Of a stretch of 64,000 nt of DNA, positions 26,302 through 35,288 are shown piece after piece. The stretch is from Bythopirellula goksoeyrii (GTDB taxonomy: Bacteria > Planctomycetota > Planctomycetia > Pirellulales > Lacipirellulaceae). The stretch spans positions 1,648,338-1,712,337 of the forward strand of contig NZ_CP042913.1 of assembly GCF_008065115.1 (NCBI RefSeq), given 5' to 3'. Made by a program: the position numbers and the translations under genes. Under the pieces are notes generated by a model. It worked only from the letters and a program-made list of their open reading frames with translations, ran no database searches and was not told the DNA's origin. Position 1 is the stretch's first letter, and every line of letters starts with the position of its first letter.

Positions 26302-27435
26302 GTGAACATCACCCGCAATCCTACCCGCAGTGTACGAATCGGTTCTGCAACGATCGGTGCCGAGCACCCCATCGCCGTGCAAAGCATGACAGCCACGCAC
26401 ACGCAGGACGTCGATGCCACGGTGGCCCAAGTGAACGCCTTGCACAATGCAGGGGCTGACGTCGTGCGGATCGCTGTCGACAATGACAAGGATGCCGCGG
26501 CGCTTGCTGAAATCCGACAGCAGACGAGTGCCAATCTCTCCGTCGACCTGCAAGAGAACTACCGGCTTGCGGAGATCGTTGCCCCGCATGTGGATAAGGT
26601 GCGATACAATCCGGGCCACTTGTACCACCACGAGCGCAGCAAGCCCTGGCAGGAAAAGGTTCGCTACTTGGCGTCCGTGTCAGCAGACAACAACTGCGCC
26701 ATGCGAGTTGGTGTGAATTGTGGGAGTGTCGATCCCGACAAGCTCAACCAGTACCCGGAAGATGATTCCATCGGGCCAATGCTCGATAGTGCCCTGGAGC
26801 ATTGCCGACATCTTGATGAACTTGGTTTCACCCGATACTGCGTCTCGCTCAAAGATTCTGATCCGCAGAAAGTAATCGAAGTGAACCGGCGTTTCTCCGA
26901 GTTGCGTCCCGATGTGCCTCTTCACCTGGGTGTGACCGAGGCAGGCATGCCTCCCGACGGGATCATCAAAACTCGCATCGCTTTTGAGCAACTAATCAGT
27001 CGCGGCATAGGCGACACGATTCGTGTGTCACTAACTGTTTCTAATCCCCGCAAGCCAGAAGAGATCGTCGCCGGTCGACAGATCCTGACTGACATTGCCG
27101 AAGGCCGAGTCCGCTCAGTGGTGGATTACGGACTCGACACCCTGAATATTATCAGCTGCCCTAGCTGTTCGCGGGTCGAGAACGAAGCGTTTATCGACCT
27201 GGCCGAGCAGGTGAAAGAGATGACACGTTACGCAGCGGACCATGCGATCACAATTGCCGTGATGGGTTGCCGCGTGAACGGCCCCGGCGAAACCGACGAT
27301 GCCGACTTAGGCCTTTGGTGCGGGCCGAAGTTTGTCAATCTCAAGAAAGGAAGCGAATCGCTGGGGCAGTATGGTTATGACGAGATTCTGCCGCGGTTGA
27401 AACGGGAATTGGATGAGTTGATCGGCGGGAGATAG
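26302..27435 (+). CDS. ispG: 4-hydroxy-3-methylbut-2-enyl-diphosphate synthase
   Basis: The penultimate enzyme of the MEP isoprenoid pathway converts MEcPP to HMBPP with a [4Fe-4S] cluster. The N-terminal TIM barrel ([34 protein letters not shown]) and the C-terminal cluster-binding domain are present. The cysteines are in ISCPSCSR and [11 protein letters not shown], together with the catalytic-type glutamate of the latter. Length 377 is that of the short bacterial form without an insert domain. Start is GTG 26302. Confidence 0.95.
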   Translation: MNITRNPTRSVRIGSATIGAEHPIAVQSMTATHTQDVDATVAQVNALHNAGADVVRIAVDNDKDAAALAEIRQQTSANLSVDLQENYRLAEIVAPHVDKVRYNPGHLYHHERSKPWQEKVRYLASVSADNNCAMRVGVNCGSVDPDKLNQYPEDDSIGPMLDSALEHCRHLDELGFTRYCVSLKDSDPQKVIEVNRRFSELRPDVPLHLGVTEAGMPPDGIIKTRIAFEQLISRGIGDTIRVSLTVSNPRKPEEIVAGRQILTDIAEGRVRSVVDYGLDTLNIISCPSCSRVENEAFIDLAEQVKEMTRYAADHAITIAVMGCRVNGPGETDDADLGLWCGPKFVNLKKGSESLGQYGYDEILPRLKRELDELIGGR

Positions 27436-27483
27436 ATTTAGAACTTGCTGGATAACCTGCCGGCAACATGGTATACTTTGGCT

Positions 27484-27744
27484 ATGGAACTCCCCTCATC
27501 TCCAATAACACCAGAAACAGAATCACTCCTTCAGTTGCATGGGGGGCCCCTTTCTCTGGCGGGCAACCAAGGTAATTACGTCGTTATGCGATCCGACATA
27601 TATGATGCAATGCTAGGACTCGAAACCGACGAAGAGGCTGAGACCCTGGCTTCGGTGCGTCGTGGTGTTGCCGACGTCGAAGCAGGACGCACGCACGACA
27701 GCGATTCGGTCTTCAAGAAGCTCTCTTCTAGACATGCTCCATAG
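27484..27744 (+). CDS. Antitoxin-like protein of a ParE pair
   Basis: An 86-residue acidic protein with the layout of a short antitoxin. A compact N-terminal part (SLAGNQGNYVVMRSDIYDAM resembles the beta-strand and helix of Phd-type proteins) is followed by an acidic, flexible end (ETDEEAETLASVRRGVADVEAG) that probably wraps the toxin. It overlaps the downstream toxin gene by 11 bases, the usual sign of translational coupling. ATG 27484 is chosen; a start at 27445 is possible. Expected to repress its own promoter as a complex. Confidence 0.7.
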   Translation: MELPSSPITPETESLLQLHGGPLSLAGNQGNYVVMRSDIYDAMLGLETDEEAETLASVRRGVADVEAGRTHDSDSVFKKLSSRHAP

Positions 27745-28057
27745 AATTCGGCTGACGGACGAAGCACGACGTCAGATTGAGACGATTAGCGATTACATTG
27801 CCATCGACTCTCCTACGAATGCAAAGCGGTGGTTAGCAAATCTACAAGTACGAATCGATACCTTGAAGAATCTTCCTGAGAGTCACGCCATACTTTATCC
27901 GGCTGAAATAGCCGGAGTCGATGTTCGGCAAACCTTCTACGGTGTTTATCGTATTCTCTACTCAATTGATAAAGATATTGTGCACATACTGACAGTTCGA
28001 CACGGTGCGCGCAAGCCGATCGGACCAGATGAATTGGAGGAGGGTGGTTCGAAGTAG
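27734..28057 (+). CDS. RelE/ParE-family toxin
   Basis: The 107 residues have the ParE layout: LTDEARRQIETISDYIAI, then SPTNAKRWLANLQVRIDTLKNLPES, the central strand DVRQTFYGVYRILYSIDKD, and the end VHILTVRHGARKPI. ParE toxins inhibit DNA gyrase and RelE cleaves mRNA; this one looks ParE-like, with an RxxY-type strand and no obvious RelE catalytic set. It overlaps its antitoxin gene by 11 bases. The TA pair is intact and not linked to a visible mobile element. Confidence 0.85.
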   Translation: MLHRIRLTDEARRQIETISDYIAIDSPTNAKRWLANLQVRIDTLKNLPESHAILYPAEIAGVDVRQTFYGVYRILYSIDKDIVHILTVRHGARKPIGPDELEEGGSK

Positions 28058-28095
28058 TTTGCCTTACCGCGATCAGCGGTCGCGGCCTTCTGCGA

Positions 28096-29865
28096 TCACT
28101 TCCGCAATACGCCCTTGCCCAAAGTCGAACTAATCTGGGGCACCGACAAGCCACGTCCCCCCAAACTAGCAGTTCCCGCGAGATCTTCGAATATCTTTTG
28201 ATTCTCACCAAGATTGGCCAGCAGTTCCTGTTCCAGAGCAGATTTGGCGGCCGTGAGTTTCTCTAGTTGGCTATTCATTTTCGCTGTGGATTTTGCGAGC
28301 AGTGCCTCACCTCGTTCACGGGCCAGCTTGACCACGGCCGTGCTGATTTCGTTGGCCAATTGCTCGCCGAGAGGTGAATCGATTTTGAATTGAGGCTGTT
28401 TGAGCGTACCAGTCAGCTCCACTTCTGCGGTAACTTGCTTAATGTTGCCCAGAGCCCCTTCCAACGCGGTTGCCAGATGTCTGTTGACTCGGGGGCTGGC
28501 CAATGGCGTGAGGTGAAATTCGTGTTGGGCGAAGGCGATCTGTCCGGACAGCGTTTCACCTTCAAGTAGTAAATCAACCGAGAGATCAGCGTTGCCTGGA
28601 GCAAGTTGGATCGCGAGCTTTTCTTCGTTGCCCAAGGTGCGGCCACGGATGGGTAGTGCCGGACATGTAAAATGCATTTCTTCGCGGGGAACTTGCTCGC
28701 GATGGTCTGAGACGACGAGCAGCTTGACGGGAGTATCCCCTAGGGAAGCTAGCTCCAGACGTGCTGGTTCTGCCAGCAGGTGTGGGGCAGAGGAAACGCC
28801 ACTCAGATAGCCAACAAACTGCATCGGAGTTCCCGCGACTTGGGCGGTCAATTCTATTCCAACATGCTGAATTTCAAATCGTGGTTGTGGTTTGCCAAAG
28901 GTCACCGTCGTGCCACGACCCCGCTGGGCGGCAAGCTCTTTGGCCGCGTTGCTGGGAGACTTCTTTCTAGCCCAGGCGATCCAGTCGCAAGCTTCCTGCA
29001 ACTTTTCCGCAACGGACTCACCGAGCAATACTTGCGTCAGATTATCTCCATCGAGTTGTTCAAACTCGAACTGCTTTTTCAGGAAAGCTTCGTCTTGCTG
29101 TCGAGCCGTCGTGAGGGTTTGCCGATCGGCTCGTGCTTGTTCGGGTAGTTCCTTAATCTCTTGTTGCAAGGATACTAGCTCTTGTTGATTCGATTTCAAC
29201 TCGGCATGAATTTCTGGTAGGCGTTGAGCGCTCCGCAAAGGATTCTTCTTGATCTCACGAAATTCTTCGGCTAGCTTTTGGCCACGTTCGCGGAGTAGTT
29301 TGGCACGGCTGCGCAAGGACTCAGATTGGTTCTTCCAGTTTTCTACGAGCTGGTCGGCGACTTGTGGTGTTTGCAACTGCTCCACGAAGTCTGTATCGAG
29401 TCGCTGACTGGCGTTTTCGAGCCAGTCGCTTGCCAGATCGCTGGCCTTGGTGACAACGGGCTCGAACAGCGGTGGTCCCTCTTCCGAGGTCGCATCTGAT
29501 ACCACCAACTCACCAGAAGTGCTGCGCTCCGTGTCTATTTCCAAGCCGGTAATCGCGCCATTGGTAACCACCATCCGATTGTGCAAGAGGGCCAATGAAT
29601 CGAGCTGCAATACGATTTGCTCGGCTTGAAACAGATTGCGAAATTCGGACTCCGGATTGGCAACTTGCAAGTCGCGGATTTCCAGCTTTCCTGATTTGAT
29701 CCAGGTCGACACTCCAGCTAGCTCAACCTTGGCACCGGTAGCTGATTGACCGCCGCTTACGATCAGCCACTCAAGCAGAGGATCACAGCCAAATCTTACC
29801 ACGCTGGCCATTATTGCCAGCAGCAAGAGTCGCGGGGCCACATATTTCCAACGAATGATTTTCAA
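28096..29865 (-). CDS. TIGR03545-family protein (AsmA-like envelope protein)
   Basis: An N-terminal membrane anchor (APRLLLLAIMASVVRF) is followed by an AsmA-like start (VELAGVSTWIKSGKLEIRDLQVANP). A coiled-coil middle (about 170-270, rich in K, E and Q) precedes a C-terminal beta-domain and a final helix. This matches TIGR03545, an uncharacterised family of outer-membrane bacteria that usually forms a two-gene pair with TIGR03546, which is exactly the neighbour here. It starts with TTG overlapping the upstream stop (TTGA). A role in lipid or outer-membrane transport is suggested by AsmA similarity only. Confidence 0.8.
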   Translation of the reverse strand: MKIIRWKYVAPRLLLLAIMASVVRFGCDPLLEWLIVSGGQSATGAKVELAGVSTWIKSGKLEIRDLQVANPESEFRNLFQAEQIVLQLDSLALLHNRMVVTNGAITGLEIDTERSTSGELVVSDATSEEGPPLFEPVVTKASDLASDWLENASQRLDTDFVEQLQTPQVADQLVENWKNQSESLRSRAKLLRERGQKLAEEFREIKKNPLRSAQRLPEIHAELKSNQQELVSLQQEIKELPEQARADRQTLTTARQQDEAFLKKQFEFEQLDGDNLTQVLLGESVAEKLQEACDWIAWARKKSPSNAAKELAAQRGRGTTVTFGKPQPRFEIQHVGIELTAQVAGTPMQFVGYLSGVSSAPHLLAEPARLELASLGDTPVKLLVVSDHREQVPREEMHFTCPALPIRGRTLGNEEKLAIQLAPGNADLSVDLLLEGETLSGQIAFAQHEFHLTPLASPRVNRHLATALEGALGNIKQVTAEVELTGTLKQPQFKIDSPLGEQLANEISTAVVKLARERGEALLAKSTAKMNSQLEKLTAAKSALEQELLANLGENQKIFEDLAGTASLGGRGLSVPQISSTLGKGVLRK

Positions 29866-30437
29866 CCGTCAATCCCCCATTGTGTCCCGAGTTCGGCACC
29901 TCTAAGCAACCGAACAGCACGAAATCGCAGCAGCCAACGACTCAGTCGAGCTTGTACGCGCAGAGAAAACAGGTGAGCTAAACAATAGGCAGGGTATGCC
30001 AGGTAGAGCGCGATCACCAATTGCCCCACGACGACGGTATTGTTGAGCCCGAGCCAGGGACTGATGGCGGTATCAAAGAGCGCAGTATGTAGGTTCTGGA
30101 GTGGGGGCCATGCCAAGAGGAAGGACCCAATCCGGTGAGCAAGCGGATCCAGCAGCATGCCCACGCAGGCAAACAGCCCCGCACCCATGAGGCCAGCAGG
30201 CTTATTCACGCGCAGCCCCAGCAACATCATCCCCAGCAGCACAGCCACAAAATTCCCCTTGGGCACCAGACCGATAGCCATTCCTAGCACAAAACCCCAG
30301 GCGACTTGGCCAGCAGAATCATTTGCCACCAGCGCCTGGGCAAACTGGCGAATCGGGCGTAGAAAAAATGAGAACATCGTGCTTCCGAATGCCGATAGGA
30401 TTGGTCCAGTGAAGAGTTCGTACGTCTTCAACTTCAT
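29862..30437 (-). CDS. TIGR03546-family membrane protein
   Basis: A 191-residue protein with about four hydrophobic stretches (WGFVLGMAIGLVPKGNFVAV, GLMGAGLFACVGMLLDPLA, TVVVGQLVIALYLAYPAYCL) resembling the DUF2062/TIGR03546 fold. It is the expected upstream partner of the TIGR03545 gene, with coupled translation through a TTGA overlap. The G-LVPKGN segment is the family's conserved loop. Function unknown. ATG 30437 is chosen; ATG 30443 is an alternative. Confidence 0.8.
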   Translation of the reverse strand: MKLKTYELFTGPILSAFGSTMFSFFLRPIRQFAQALVANDSAGQVAWGFVLGMAIGLVPKGNFVAVLLGMMLLGLRVNKPAGLMGAGLFACVGMLLDPLAHRIGSFLLAWPPLQNLHTALFDTAISPWLGLNNTVVVGQLVIALYLAYPAYCLAHLFSLRVQARLSRWLLRFRAVRLLRGAELGTQWGIDG

Positions 30438-30591
30438 CGGCATTCCAGGATGATTTGCTCCAGAGTGTAGCACTGCTGGCACTGGATGGCCCCCTTGCCA
30501 ATCAGGTCGAAGAAGGTAATCTGGAGGGTTTGGCCGGCAGAAAAGTTGGCCAAATATCGGGCTGTCGGCTGATAGCTGACAGCAAGATTGC

Positions 30592-30665
30592 GGCGGAGTA
30601 GCTCAGTTGGTTAGAGCAGCGGAATCATAATCCGCGTGTCGGGGGTTCAAATCCCTCCTCCGCTA
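30592..30665 (+). tRNA. tRNA-Met (CAU)
   Basis: A standard 74-nt cloverleaf: acceptor GGCGGAG with CTCCGCT (G1-U72), D arm GCTCAGTTGGTTAGAGC, anticodon stem-loop GCGGA-ATCATAA-TCCGC with anticodon CAT, and T arm GGGGG-TTCAAAT-CCCTC. Discriminator A73; no encoded CCA. Elongator methionine is the likeliest identity, with the lysidine-modified isoleucine tRNA as an alternative. A 6-bp hairpin (AGTGGC/GCCACT) follows at 30668-30693. Confidence 0.92.
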
Positions 30666-30727
30666 CTAGTGGCTGTCCCTTAGAACGGCCACTCAAGTGT
30701 GTTATCCCCTCTAAGTCGAGGAATCTA

Positions 30728-31498
30728 TCACACGGTTAGCGGCGGTGGTGAGCTGGCGAATTCACTTAATAGATGAGGGGCGCTTTCGATGTCTCCCTCT
30801 TGGGGGAGAAATATACCGCGGACCCGTAGTCGGCGGATGACTCCTTTTTCTTGAAATTCGCCGCCGAGGAATCGTTTCATAGTCCATTTGCCTGATTTAT
30901 CCCAATCAGCTTGCCAGGTTCCCAGGTCCGAGACTTGAGTTCCTTCAAGATAGCTCCACCCACCCTCTTTGCTGCGAAGCAGTATGCCGGCAAAGTCATC
31001 GCTGGTGGTTGTTTGCTCTGCATTTAATTCATTGGCAAGCATTCTGGCCTTCGTGCCGTCGCTGGGAACGAACCATGCTTCGTGGGCAGCCAGGGAGGTG
31101 ACGGTCTGGGCTGTGGGATAGCTCTCCAAAAGCGAGGTCTGCAACGAGACGATGGAGTCGATCTGCACATGGTCGGTCTGGGGGACGGAAACTCGCCAAT
31201 AGGCCTCCAGAGAATAGGGTTGCGATTGGTTCTCTGGGTACCTGGCTACTAAGTCCGATCCGCGTGTATATCGTTCGATGGCACTCGTGTCTGAAAACGA
31301 TTTCCCATTATGCTCTCGCGAGAGGTCGATACCCAATACACTGCCGATGAGCGGAGACGAATTCCAAGTGATACGTTTCAATCCCGACGATGGACTAGAC
31401 AGATCAATGTGAGCCTCAAGCAGGGCAGCCTGGACATGGGCATCGAAATCGCTGAGCTGCCACAGAGGCTCGACAGAATTTAGTTGATGAGGTTTCAT
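30728..31498 (-). CDS. Conserved hypothetical protein
   Basis: A 256-residue protein with no signal peptide or membrane span. It begins with an acidic helix region (QLSDFDAHVQAALLEAHIDL) followed by a beta-rich body containing YSLEAYWRVSVP, HEAWFVPSDGTKARM, SYLEGTQVSDLGTWQADWDK and a C-terminal VRGIFLPQEGD. The even composition and strand pattern suggest a lipocalin- or beta-barrel-like fold, which is only a guess. I recognise no named family. ATG 31498 is chosen over a TTG at 31516. Confidence 0.65.
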   Translation of the reverse strand: MKPHQLNSVEPLWQLSDFDAHVQAALLEAHIDLSSPSSGLKRITWNSSPLIGSVLGIDLSREHNGKSFSDTSAIERYTRGSDLVARYPENQSQPYSLEAYWRVSVPQTDHVQIDSIVSLQTSLLESYPTAQTVTSLAAHEAWFVPSDGTKARMLANELNAEQTTTSDDFAGILLRSKEGGWSYLEGTQVSDLGTWQADWDKSGKWTMKRFLGGEFQEKGVIRRLRVRGIFLPQEGDIESAPHLLSEFASSPPPLTV

Positions 31499-31598
31499 TA
31501 GAGAGAACAATTGCAACTGTAATTAAAACAAGTGAGGTTTGTTGCCCTGGTTATTTCGGATCAAGAAAGGAACCTGACGGATAGAACTGAGGATACAT

Positions 31599-31636
31599 AA
31601 AAAAACCCCGCCGAACACCGAGGTGTTGCGGCGGGG
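31599..31636 (-). terminator. Strong intrinsic terminator, minus strand
   Basis: CCCCGCC-AACACC pairs with GGTGTT-GGCGGGG in a 13-bp stem with one interruption, followed on the minus strand by seven T. It lies 49 bases after the stop codon of the small minus-strand gene at 31685-31837 and upstream of the gene ending at 30728, so it most likely ends the small gene's transcript. Confidence 0.8.
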
Positions 31637-31684
31637 CCGGAACAGAGAAGAGGCCAAATGTTTACTTGGGGGGGATAATAGAAA

Positions 31685-31837
31685 TTAGGCAAACACCTTC
31701 CACACTTTCGCGGTTGGGTTGACTGAAGAAACACTTGTCCTCAGTTCACTTGTTCCAACATAATCATACTCAATCAGGATTCTGTGTCCAGCTTTTTGGA
31801 GAGAATCTTTATTAGTTTTTCTTGCACGGCTGTTCAA
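31685..31837 (-). CDS. Small basic protein of 50 residues
   Basis: A TTG at 31837 opens a frame of 50 codons that ends at TAA 31685. The sequence begins MNSRARKTNKDSLQKAGHRI, continues LIEYDYVGTSELRT and ends PTAKVWKVFA; it is basic at the N terminus and beta-like afterwards. Upstream in frame there is a stop (TAA) and no other start codon. A strong terminator follows 49 bases downstream, and no other gene occupies the 400-base gap, which together support a real transcript. The only doubt is the rare TTG start without a ribosome binding site. Family unknown. Confidence 0.6.
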   Translation of the reverse strand: MNSRARKTNKDSLQKAGHRILIEYDYVGTSELRTSVSSVNPTAKVWKVFA

Positions 31838-31927
31838 TTTTGCTACGTTCGGCCCTTATTGCCTATTCAGTAAGGTTTTACGTTAATGCAAACTGGCCAC
31901 TAATTAAAACAACAGAAAGCACAATAA

Positions 31928-32704
31928 ATGCTAGAATTGGCGAAATTACTTGATACTTGCGAAGTTGCCGCCCGTTTGGGAGCTGAGCAGTTATTGCTGT
32001 GGAGAGACCGTTTCACGGCCCGTGAGAAATCGGCTCGCGATCTTGTGACCGATGCTGATATGGCGTCTCAAGAAGCGATATACAAGGCAATTCGCGCTGT
32101 CTATCCCGACCATGGGTTCTTAGGTGAAGAAAGCCCAGATCCGTCTCAACTCGATCAGCCTTATTGTTGGGTAGTAGACCCTTTAGATGGGACAACCAAT
32201 TATGTCCACGGGTTTCCGTGTTACAGTGTTTCTGTAGCGGTAGCAAAAGCTGGACAAGTGGTAGCAGGCGTAGTTTTCGACCCGCTTTCGAAGGCATGTT
32301 TCAAGGCAGCGTTGGGCCAGGGGAGTTGGCTCGGCGATGAACGAATAAGCGTTAGCAGCGCTATTCATTTGAAGGACTCACTCGTGGCAGTGAGTTTTCC
32401 TCCAGATATCCATTCCGAATCACCAGATATGCAAGCTTTTCTAAGAGTCAGCCCACTTTGCCAAGCAGTACGTCGCACTGGGTCTGCCGCTCTCAACCTT
32501 TCTTATGTTGCCTGTGGCTGGCTGGATGCCCATTGGGCAGCATCAGTCCATAGCTGGGACTCTGCAGCCGGCGTGTTGCTAGTTGCTGAAGCGGGTGGGG
32601 TAGTTGGGTCTTTTGCAGGTGGAGACTATAAACTTGCTGAGGGACACTATTGTGTTGCCAGTTCTCCCGAACTGTATGCACAAGTACAGGGCTTGCTGAA
32701 TTGA
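31928..32704 (+). CDS. Inositol-monophosphatase-family enzyme
   Basis: The metal-binding motifs of the family are complete: FLGEES (with DLVTDADMASQE before it), WVVDPLDGTTNYVHG and VHSWDSAAGVLLVAEAGG. It should hydrolyse a phosphate monoester such as inositol-1-phosphate, or a nucleotide or sugar bisphosphate; motif spacing is that of SuhB/IMPase rather than CysQ, but the substrate cannot be read from the sequence. Length 258 is normal. The gene starts 90 bases from the divergent small minus-strand gene. Confidence 0.9.
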   Translation: MLELAKLLDTCEVAARLGAEQLLLWRDRFTAREKSARDLVTDADMASQEAIYKAIRAVYPDHGFLGEESPDPSQLDQPYCWVVDPLDGTTNYVHGFPCYSVSVAVAKAGQVVAGVVFDPLSKACFKAALGQGSWLGDERISVSSAIHLKDSLVAVSFPPDIHSESPDMQAFLRVSPLCQAVRRTGSAALNLSYVACGWLDAHWAASVHSWDSAAGVLLVAEAGGVVGSFAGGDYKLAEGHYCVASSPELYAQVQGLLN

Positions 32705-32759
32705 GAAAGGAATCGAAGTGGGAGGTATGCCGGAAGCTTACGCATCCGGCTCGCCTCAC

Positions 32760-33305
32760 TTAGTAACCACGATTGGGGTCGGTGAAGAAAGAGTCGGGGA
32801 TCGAGCGCTCGACGATCCGCCCTAAATCATTCTGCGTGCGGCGCTGGCCAACGGTATGCCAAGCAGAGACTTCCGACAATTCGGGCATGATCTCCACGAG
32901 CTGACTTACTAACATGTCAGCCAACCGTTTGACGTTTCGATCGTGGGTTGTCTCGAGAATGGCTTTGGCGGTTTTCATTACCCGCAACATGTTTGCGCGC
33001 CTTGTGACGGGTTCAGAAAGTGGCCCATCATTGTCAACCAGTAGATCGACCAAAGGGACTTCTAAGACCTTTTGCCACTTCAGCAAATCAGAGATCCGCA
33101 GGTCGGCGTGGGGATCCTCCTGTTGGCGGATCTCATTGACGCCAATTTCCATTTTGCGCGAGATGGCTCTCACGGTCGCGCCCTGCTGCTGACAGACTTC
33201 TTGAATGCGATGGTACTTTGTTGGTACCTGGGCAGGCTTAGAATTGTTTCGAGCAATCGGTATCTCAAAACCCTTGCTGTCGTAATTGTATTCGACGGTA
33301 CTCAT
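32760..33305 (-). CDS. Putative HTH-type DNA-binding protein
   Basis: A 181-residue protein whose residues about 30-80 (YHRIQEVCQQQGATVRAISRKM, GVNEIRQQED, LRISDLLKWQKVLEVPLVDLL) look like an XRE-type helix-turn-helix in which recognition follows QQQGATVRAISRKM. The C-terminal half is helical (MLRVMKTAKAILETTHDRNV, LADMLVSQLVEIMPEL), possibly for dimerisation. ATG 33305 has GGAGGAG nine bases upstream, which supports this start. Target unknown. Convergent with the phosphatase gene. Confidence 0.65.
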   Translation of the reverse strand: MSTVEYNYDSKGFEIPIARNNSKPAQVPTKYHRIQEVCQQQGATVRAISRKMEIGVNEIRQQEDPHADLRISDLLKWQKVLEVPLVDLLVDNDGPLSEPVTRRANMLRVMKTAKAILETTHDRNVKRLADMLVSQLVEIMPELSEVSAWHTVGQRRTQNDLGRIVERSIPDSFFTDPNRGY

Positions 33306-33885
33306 CTTAGTGCACTCCTCCACGTGACAAACCACTTTGTCACGGTGAAAATTTGTGCTATGACGCCACGCACTTTTTTGCCGGCAGAAAGCACTGCCAA
33401 GCGATGGGGTGATAGCACGATTCTGTTCCGGGTAATGCTGGTTACATCTTCACTGTAGAAAAGTACGCAACAAACAGCCGTCATTGCTCTTATGTTACGA
33501 GATGTAGGTAAGTCACCAACCAACCAGCCGAGAGAGGTTTTGCCCGCGGTGAATGCCTAAATTTGGAAAGCTGCTTCTGTAACTCCAAGTACTGCGTAAG
33601 TGCCTCGAAGCAGGTTCCCACTGACAGGAAAAATCTTATCCTGGTCAGCCAAGAGGGTCAAGTCTTTCGAAAGTGGAATCTACGCACGACAACTCGTCTT
33701 GTTCCCGATTTCTGCGATTGCTCAGTTCCCTCTGTAACTAGAGTAGCATTCAGTGCGCGCATTTTTCAGAATTGGACATCTAGAAATCGCGCGATTGCAT
33801 CGAATTGGCTACCATTCGAGTAGTGAGAGTGTGCTCGAATAAAGCAAAAAGCGCATTGCACAAATAGTTGAGCTGGATTGGCTTC
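33306..33885. other. Intergenic stretch without a recognisable gene
   Basis: About 580 bases between two minus-strand genes. Open frames here are short and have unlikely compositions, and I see no RNA gene, strong hairpin or repeat. The promoter of the HTH gene must lie in its left part. Confidence 0.5.
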
Positions 33886-34515
33886 TTAAGAAAGCTGTGT
33901 GAATGCTGAGAATCCAACCGGGACTTCAGCTAAAAAACTGGCAATGGGTTGGCCACTTTTTTCAGGAAGACCATTTGATCGACTCTGTTGGCCAGGTTGA
34001 TGCCGTCGCCGAGGTACCAGGGGTTTATCCATTTGCATCCAACTGAATCCAACTACCTGCCGATGGGCACGCTCCATATTGTCCTGCAGGGCGCGCACGG
34101 CACTAAATCGCCGTGACCCGTGTGAATCAATACCAGCTTGAGTCTGTGCTTCACCGGACTCCACACGGCGAAGTTTTCCCTGCTCATCAAGCAAGAGGTT
34201 TCTCAACTGCACTGGATTGATGGGCGAAACTCCATCATGTAGCACAACCATATCGACTGACAGCCTATTGCGAACCAATTCCAACACAGCGGCCAGCCCG
34301 CTACGATAGGGCTGCCGGAGAACTTGAACTTGGGGGTACCTGCAAGAGATTTCACAGGCGGTTTCGAAAGTGTCGTCCGTCGAGCCGTCGTCGACGATCA
34401 CCAGATCGAGGCTGAGTTTTGCATGAACCGAAATATCAAGAATTCCGTGAACCGTCTGGCGGATTTCCCGCTCGCAATTGTGCATCGGTAGGATGACTGT
34501 GAGTTGTTGGTTCAA
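33886..34515 (-). CDS. Family 2 glycosyltransferase-like protein, short
   Basis: The first 110 residues are the GT-A start of a family 2 glycosyltransferase: VILPMHNCEREIRQTV, LDLVIVDDGSTDDTFETA, the strand VQVLRQPYRSGLAAVLELVRN and a VVLHDGVSPINP segment at the DxD position. After that the protein changes to a basic, glutamine- and arginine-rich tail with no acceptor-binding motifs. At 209 residues it is shorter than active members (250 or more). It may bind a nucleotide sugar without transfer, or be a truncated gene. Start is TTG 34515. Confidence 0.6.
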   Translation of the reverse strand: MNQQLTVILPMHNCEREIRQTVHGILDISVHAKLSLDLVIVDDGSTDDTFETACEISCRYPQVQVLRQPYRSGLAAVLELVRNRLSVDMVVLHDGVSPINPVQLRNLLLDEQGKLRRVESGEAQTQAGIDSHGSRRFSAVRALQDNMERAHRQVVGFSWMQMDKPLVPRRRHQPGQQSRSNGLPEKSGQPIASFLAEVPVGFSAFTQLS

Positions 34516-34795
34516 CGTGCTTACTCCCGCTCTTTGAGTAATTCAGTGAATTTCGTCCAGATGGTTTGGACGCGCCATCCTAAATCACGAGGATTCGGAA
34601 ATGCCTATTATGTCCATCGGATACGATTCCCAGTGACCTGAAGGATTTGGCAATAACCTCCGATTGGTACAATGTTGCCTGGGCTACCGGTCCTGACGAT
34701 TACCGCAGGATGAAGAGTTGGCTGCTGTTCAAAGCAACTGGCAGGCAGTAAGCTGACTTTCAAAGCCATGTGGCAAAGAAATAAACCCACTTAGT

Positions 34796-34854
34796 AGCCG
34801 CCCCCGGAAGGGGGTGGTTGACGCTCCTTGAACCACGGCCTTCCGGCGGTGGCT
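34796..34854. repeat. Divergent copy of the TAGCCGC inverted repeat
   Basis: AGCCGCCCCCGGAAGG and CCTTCCGGCGGTGGCT form long arms (about 20 of 24 positions pair) around an 11-base loop. It ends 21 bases before the hisI start codon. Its build is the same as the copies at 51018 and 58607 with more substitutions. Confidence 0.6.
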
Positions 34855-34875
34855 GTTGAGATATATACCAAAATC

Positions 34876-35271
34876 ATGACTGCTGAAACGACAGGTACTC
34901 CTGACTTTTCTCATGGCGATGGCCTCTTGCCTGCTATTGCTCAGGATGCAGCAAGCGGGCAGGTCCTCATGCTGGGGTACATGAACCGTGAGGCGTGGCA
35001 GCAGACCCTCGCGACCGGCCAAGCGGTCTACTTCAGCCGCAGCAGGAAGAAGCTTTGGCACAAAGGAGAAGAAAGCGGCAATTTCCAGGTCGTCAAGGCG
35101 ATTTACGTGGATTGCGATGCGGATACAATCTTGTTGAAAGTCGAACAGATCGGAGGTGCCGCTTGTCACGAAGGTTTTCCGAGCTGTTTTTTTCGCAAGT
35201 GGAGCGGTTCCGAATTCCTCATCGAAGGTGAGCGAGTGTTCGATCCGCAGCAGGTCTACAAAAATCCCTAA
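34876..35271 (+). CDS. hisI: Phosphoribosyl-AMP cyclohydrolase
   Basis: The third step of histidine biosynthesis, opening the adenine ring of PR-AMP. The conserved elements are all present: [46 protein letters not shown] and [12 protein letters not shown], which together hold the zinc and magnesium ligands. Length 131 with no HisE fusion, so the pyrophosphohydrolase must be elsewhere. ATG 34876 is the last good start before the core. No other his gene is near. Confidence 0.95.
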   Translation: MTAETTGTPDFSHGDGLLPAIAQDAASGQVLMLGYMNREAWQQTLATGQAVYFSRSRKKLWHKGEESGNFQVVKAIYVDCDADTILLKVEQIGGAACHEGFPSCFFRKWSGSEFLIEGERVFDPQQVYKNP

Positions 35272-35288
35272 CCCAGAGTAGAGAAATC

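Noticed and set aside
33563-33823. Plus-strand 86-codon frame in the 580-base gap
   Set aside because: Composition is erratic, and no ribosome binding site or conserved motif is visible.
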